Source of the DNA: Oryzias latipes
Taxonomy: Eukaryota > Chordata > Actinopteri > Beloniformes > Adrianichthyidae
NCBI RefSeq assembly: GCF_002234675.1
Contig: NC_019860.2
Location: forward strand, 10,104,586-10,168,585
Direction of reading: 5' to 3'
Length of the DNA: 64,000 nt
Shown: positions 60,683-64,000 of the stretch, in pieces
Position numbering within the stretch: the stretch's first letter is position 1
Layout: the number at the start of each line of letters is the position of its first letter
The notes under the pieces: generated by a model
The model's database searches: none
Seen by the model: only the letters and a program-made list of their open reading frames with translations
What the model was told of the DNA's origin: nothing
Position numbers and translations under genes: made by a program

Positions 60683-62644
60683 GGGCCTCATTTATAAACG
60701 TTGCGTGCGCACAAAAGGAGGCGTACGCCACTCTCTACGCAATAATTGATATTTATAAAAAGCAAACTTGACGGGGAAATTTGCGGTCGTTCACGCAAGC
60801 TCTGACCCAGGCGTACGCACAAAAACGGGTGAAATGTGACACAGTGTGGTGTTTTTCTGTTCTGTTTCCTGACTGCCTCTGTGTTTTGCAGGTCAGCTGT
60901 CGCTCCTCCTGGATGGCCCCTCCCTTTCCTGCCTGGTCTTCTCTGTGGAGGAGTGCACAGCTACCTGCGCTTTGCAATCATGCTTATTTAAGTTGATGCT
61001 ACTCAGTCCTCAGTGTCGGTGCGTCCCTGTTAAGTCAGTGGTTTTCCTACTCAGCCGACACTGAGGTCTGTTTTTGTCCTTTGGCCTTTTGTCTGAGCTT
61101 AGTTGTTCCCTCTCTTGAGGAGTTTTTTGTGTTTTTGTGATCCCACCTGGTGGCGCTTTCTGTTAGTATTAAATCGCTCCTAAGCGCATTCCTGAGTCTC
61201 ATCCTGATTCCTATCTGCACTTGGGTTTCCGTCCCTCGAGCCGTGACAAAATGAGAAATGGCGACACCGTCGGCAGATGGAAGAAACACGTGAAAGTGAA
61301 AATGACAATACTGCCTCTCATAAATAACATTAAGACTTCACAAAGCAAGTCTTACAATTAACAGCCTACACGAAGACCCGTTTGATCGATCAGCAGCGAA
61401 AAAAACAAAAGAAATCAAACGAAAATTACAGAAATTCAAATGAACACTTATTTGATAAAAGGAAAGTGAAATATGTTCTGCAATATTGGCAAGTTGTGCA
61501 ATTCATCCTCATAAATAATATAGTTATTGCTGTGTTGGCCCCGACCCTGAACCCCATCTCCACGCATTTGAGCCAAATGCTGCTGCTGTGCGCCAGCGTT
61601 TGGAAGTAATGCGTCACTTGTAAAGACCAACAAAAGGTGTGGAAAATATTATTTATTCAAGAATTCCCTCATCGTGCAGCTTATTTCAGTCAGGGCAGTC
61701 TTGATTTCACCCAGTCCTTGGCCACCTCTCTGATTGAACTAATGACTTCCCTCTGCATTTCAAGGACTGCATCGGTGAGGACACGTCCACTGCTGGAGGG
61801 TTGAGAGCCGCGTGCCGTGGAGACGCTGGGTCCAGACGGCTGCTCAGCTGCAGCATCGTAACCACTGGCCCCGCTGGAACACCCAGCAACTAAAATAAAA
61901 GTGTTCTAAATTAATAAACTGTAATTGTGTAGCCTGCATACATGTGACTTGACTACATTCATTTTAATTATTTCTCTAACCGTGTCACCCGGTGCATCTG
62001 GCGCGTCGGTGTTCCCCTCCGCCTCAGTCACCACTCCACTTAAAAGGGATTCCCCAATAATTGCCGCCAGTCTGTCATCAAGAGGGCTCAGCTCCGGTGT
62101 CCCCTGTCCCCCACCCGTGGCAGACACACTGGCGATGGAGCGCTAGACGTTTTTTCGCCTCAACTTTGATGTCCGACCATTTCTTTTTTATTTCGGCCAC
62201 GGTCCAGGTTGTGAGGCTACAGCATTTACGGCGTCTGCCACCGTTTGCCGCCACGTGCCTTCTTGGCATTAGTAATGCCCACACTGTGCCCTCCAAACAA
62301 CGTTTTCTCCTCTTTTCCACCTCGCCAACGATAACTTCTACCTCACATTGAGTGAAGTTACATTTTTTTGATTTCCTCTCTGTGTTTGCCATGATTTCGC
62401 AATCAATGAATATTCATTTGGGGGCGTTTCACGGAATATTTATGGGCAACTATGGGCGTGTCATGAAGCCGCAAAAGCTGCGCTACATTTAGAATTGGTT
62501 GTGATTTATTAAGGGAAAGATCCATAGGATGTGCGTGCGCACGGTTTTATAAATCCGAATATTTCTGTGCGTACGCACGTCCTATGTTTTATTCGTACGC
62601 CACTTCTGACGCAAATCCTACGCAAAATTTATAAATGAGGCCTC
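60683..62644 (-). mobile_element. Harbinger-like transposon remnant with Myb-like gene
   Basis: The ends GGGGCCTCATTTATAAA and TTTATAAATGAGGCCTC are inverted, with GCGTACGC-rich subterminal repeats. On the minus strand, 62,392-62,078 encodes MANTERKSKKCNFTQCEVEV and, after a changed middle, TVAEIKKKWSDIKVEAKKR. This is the Myb/SANT-type accessory DNA-binding protein of PIF/Harbinger elements. Further exon-like pieces (62,127-61,950, and 61,760-61,690 reading REVISSIREVAKDWVKS) continue that protein. No transposase is visible. A solo LTR interrupts the element at 60,837-61,248. Confidence 0.7.
60837..61248 (+). mobile_element. Probable solo LTR (fossil), 412 bp
   Basis: Begins TGACACAG and ends CCGTGACA, flanked by the 5-bp repeat AAATG on both sides. 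The end sequence, with TTGGGTTTCCGTCCCTCGAG just before it, is typical of fish LTR elements. No internal genes are present. Exact family not assigned. Confidence 0.55.
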
Positions 62645-62838
62645 AGAGATCTTCCACATCAGTGACTGAGCCTCCTCAGCAAACAGGGTTCATGCAGTGG
62701 GATTTCCTGGGCTTGGCTTCTTGCTTTGACGGGGTGGGGTAAGTCCTGTGGTAGCGTCCTCTGTAAATATGAGTGGTGTTAGTGGTGGGAGGGGTTGTCC
62801 CATGGTGTGGAAAATTCTCCAAAATATGGTTTCCCCAC

Positions 62839-63049
62839 TTAACCCTTGTGCTATCCTAGGCACTTTAACATCGGGAGTTGGGTCATCTAGACCCACTAGA
62901 CAGTGCTCTGAACCCTTTGCTTCAATGATTTGTGATCTTCACTGGTGTCCATGGATAACATGAAATCTTCCACCTTTATCCACCTTTGTCAGGGTAGGGA
63001 GAACACGTCAACGTAAGGGTGGGGTCATCTAAGATAGCACAAGGGTTAA
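62839..63049 (+). mobile_element. TTAA MITE
   Basis: TTAA on both sides, with ends CCCTTGTGCTATCCTAG and GATAGCACAAGGG. Nearly full length. Confidence 0.88.
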
Positions 63050-63159
63050 GTATCAAGCCAGATTTTCATTTCTACTTCACTCTGTATTTATACATTATTT
63101 TACGTTTTATTATGTTTTGTGTGTGTGCAGGTGTGCATGCATTTCATATTTTCTATATA

Positions 63160-63415
63160 GGGTGGCTATGGTGCAGTGGTAAGGCGGTCGACCTTGGATC
63201 GGAATATTGCAGGTTTGATTCCTGCCTTGTGCGTCCATGTGTCAAAGTGTCGTTGGGCAAGACACTGAACCCCACCTTGCCTCTGGTGGAAGGTTGGCAC
63301 CAGTGTTCGGCAGCAGAGCCACCATCAGTGTGTGAATGGGTGATTGTAAAGCGCTTTGGGTCTTCGAGGAAGGTAGAAAAGCGCTACATAAAAAAGTATA
63401 CACCATTTTACCATA
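63160..63415 (+). mobile_element. tRNA-derived SINE, best copy
   Basis: GTGGCTATGGTGCAGTGGTA (box A-like) and GGTTTGATTCC (box B-like) are followed by GGGCAAGACACTGAACCCC, then a 3' end of AAAGCGCTTTGGGTC and AAAAGCGCTAC. The 3' part resembles L2-type LINE tails. Confidence 0.8.
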
Positions 63416-63611
63416 TTTTTGTGTGTGTAAAGGTCTTTGTTTTGCCAATGGTTTTTAAATTGGAAAATGTTTGAAACCCTTAACAGTAACATCAGTGTAA
63501 AAGGTACTTTGCAAAAGATTTGATTTGATTTGCTTTTTCTGGATAAAAATAAATAAAAAAAACACTCAGAAAGACAATTCCAAACAGTGAGACTCAAAAA
63601 CGATATACATT

Positions 63612-64000
63612 TTAATTTGGTCTAGATCAGCAAATAAAAGGAAAAAAAGTAACCCATCTTGGTTCCTGCACTCTTAAAGTTCATGAAGGAAGATATGCTT
63701 TGTCTTTGACCACCCTGATGCTTCTACTGTGAGTGGCCGATGTTGCATTTAACAGTAATTCTCCATTTTACACTTGAACGGACCAGGGATTATAGGTTCC
63801 TGGCTCTGCAGGAGGACACTGCAATGAAATCAGACATGTGTGAAGAAGCTGAATGAGACAAATTTTAAAAACTGCTTTTTACTTTCAGACCTTAATGGAG
63901 GTCGCCTTACCAGTTTTGTGAAGTGGTCAACGCATGCGTTGCGGATTCTCTCAGCAGATGCAGGACTGTCCAGCTTGAATGGTCCTTTGAGGCCCGACTC
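63612..64000 (-). CDS. 3' end of an unidentified minus-strand gene
   Basis: An exon enters from the right edge and ends at a donor: 63,911-64,000, read on the minus strand as ESGLKGPFKLDSPASAERIR then NACVDHFTKL, followed by GTAAGG. A candidate last exon begins after CATTGCAG at about 63,823. It continues either CPPAEPGTYNPWSVQV-stop or, using the acceptor 13 bp later, SQEPIIPGPFKCKMENYC-stop. ATTAAA at about 63,612-63,617 (minus strand) could be the poly(A) signal. I do not recognise the family. Confidence 0.4.

Overview
The window is vertebrate genomic DNA, almost certainly from a percomorph teleost (medaka-like). The genes have short GT-AG exons, and mid1ip1 and tspan7 are neighbours as they are on human Xp11.4. 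The spacers and introns are full of fish transposable elements: RTE, L1/Tx1 and L2 LINEs, tRNA-derived SINEs, hAT, Harbinger-like and TTAA-target MITEs, and Penelope-like elements. There is no prokaryotic signal, operon or CRISPR array.

Left half (1-34,800) is a tandem alpha-2-macroglobulin (A2M) locus on the + strand. Copy 1 enters the window at the end of its bait-region exon and runs to a stop near 7,066/7,193, with a poly(A) signal at 7,546. Copy 2 is complete: a TATA-like promoter near 15,445, start codon 15,564, 36 exons, and 1,471 codons that add up in frame without a break, ending at 31,244/31,344. It encodes a signal peptide, bait region, GCGEQ thioester and receptor-binding domain. 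Broken A2M pieces lie between the copies (10,934-11,259) and after copy 2 (33,570-34,810), so the array was once larger. The second half of both copies is nearly identical, introns included, while the bait region differs. Copy 2 carries a furin-like RDKR motif in its bait.

Middle (34,900-44,900): a 2-kb inverted-repeat element holds a TTAA MITE, which itself holds a probable solo LTR. A GC-rich dispersed repeat follows, then an intronless sowahd-like ankyrin gene (minus strand, 39,417-40,604) with a CpG-rich promoter, then small inverted-repeat elements.

Right half (44,900-64,000): mid1ip1 (minus, single coding exon) has an E-box and CCAAT box upstream. tspan7 (minus, seven coding exons, 249 aa) spans 46,671-59,250. 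Its large introns hold a 5'-truncated RTE LINE with an open reverse-transcriptase frame and a 17-bp target duplication, an L2 relic and SINEs. Beyond tspan7 lie a Harbinger-like element interrupted by a solo LTR, another MITE, a SINE, and the 3' end of an unidentified minus-strand gene at the right edge.

The genes do not form one pathway. A2M is a secreted protease trap, mid1ip1 a regulator of lipogenesis and microtubules, tspan7 a membrane organiser, and sowahd a poorly known ankyrin protein.
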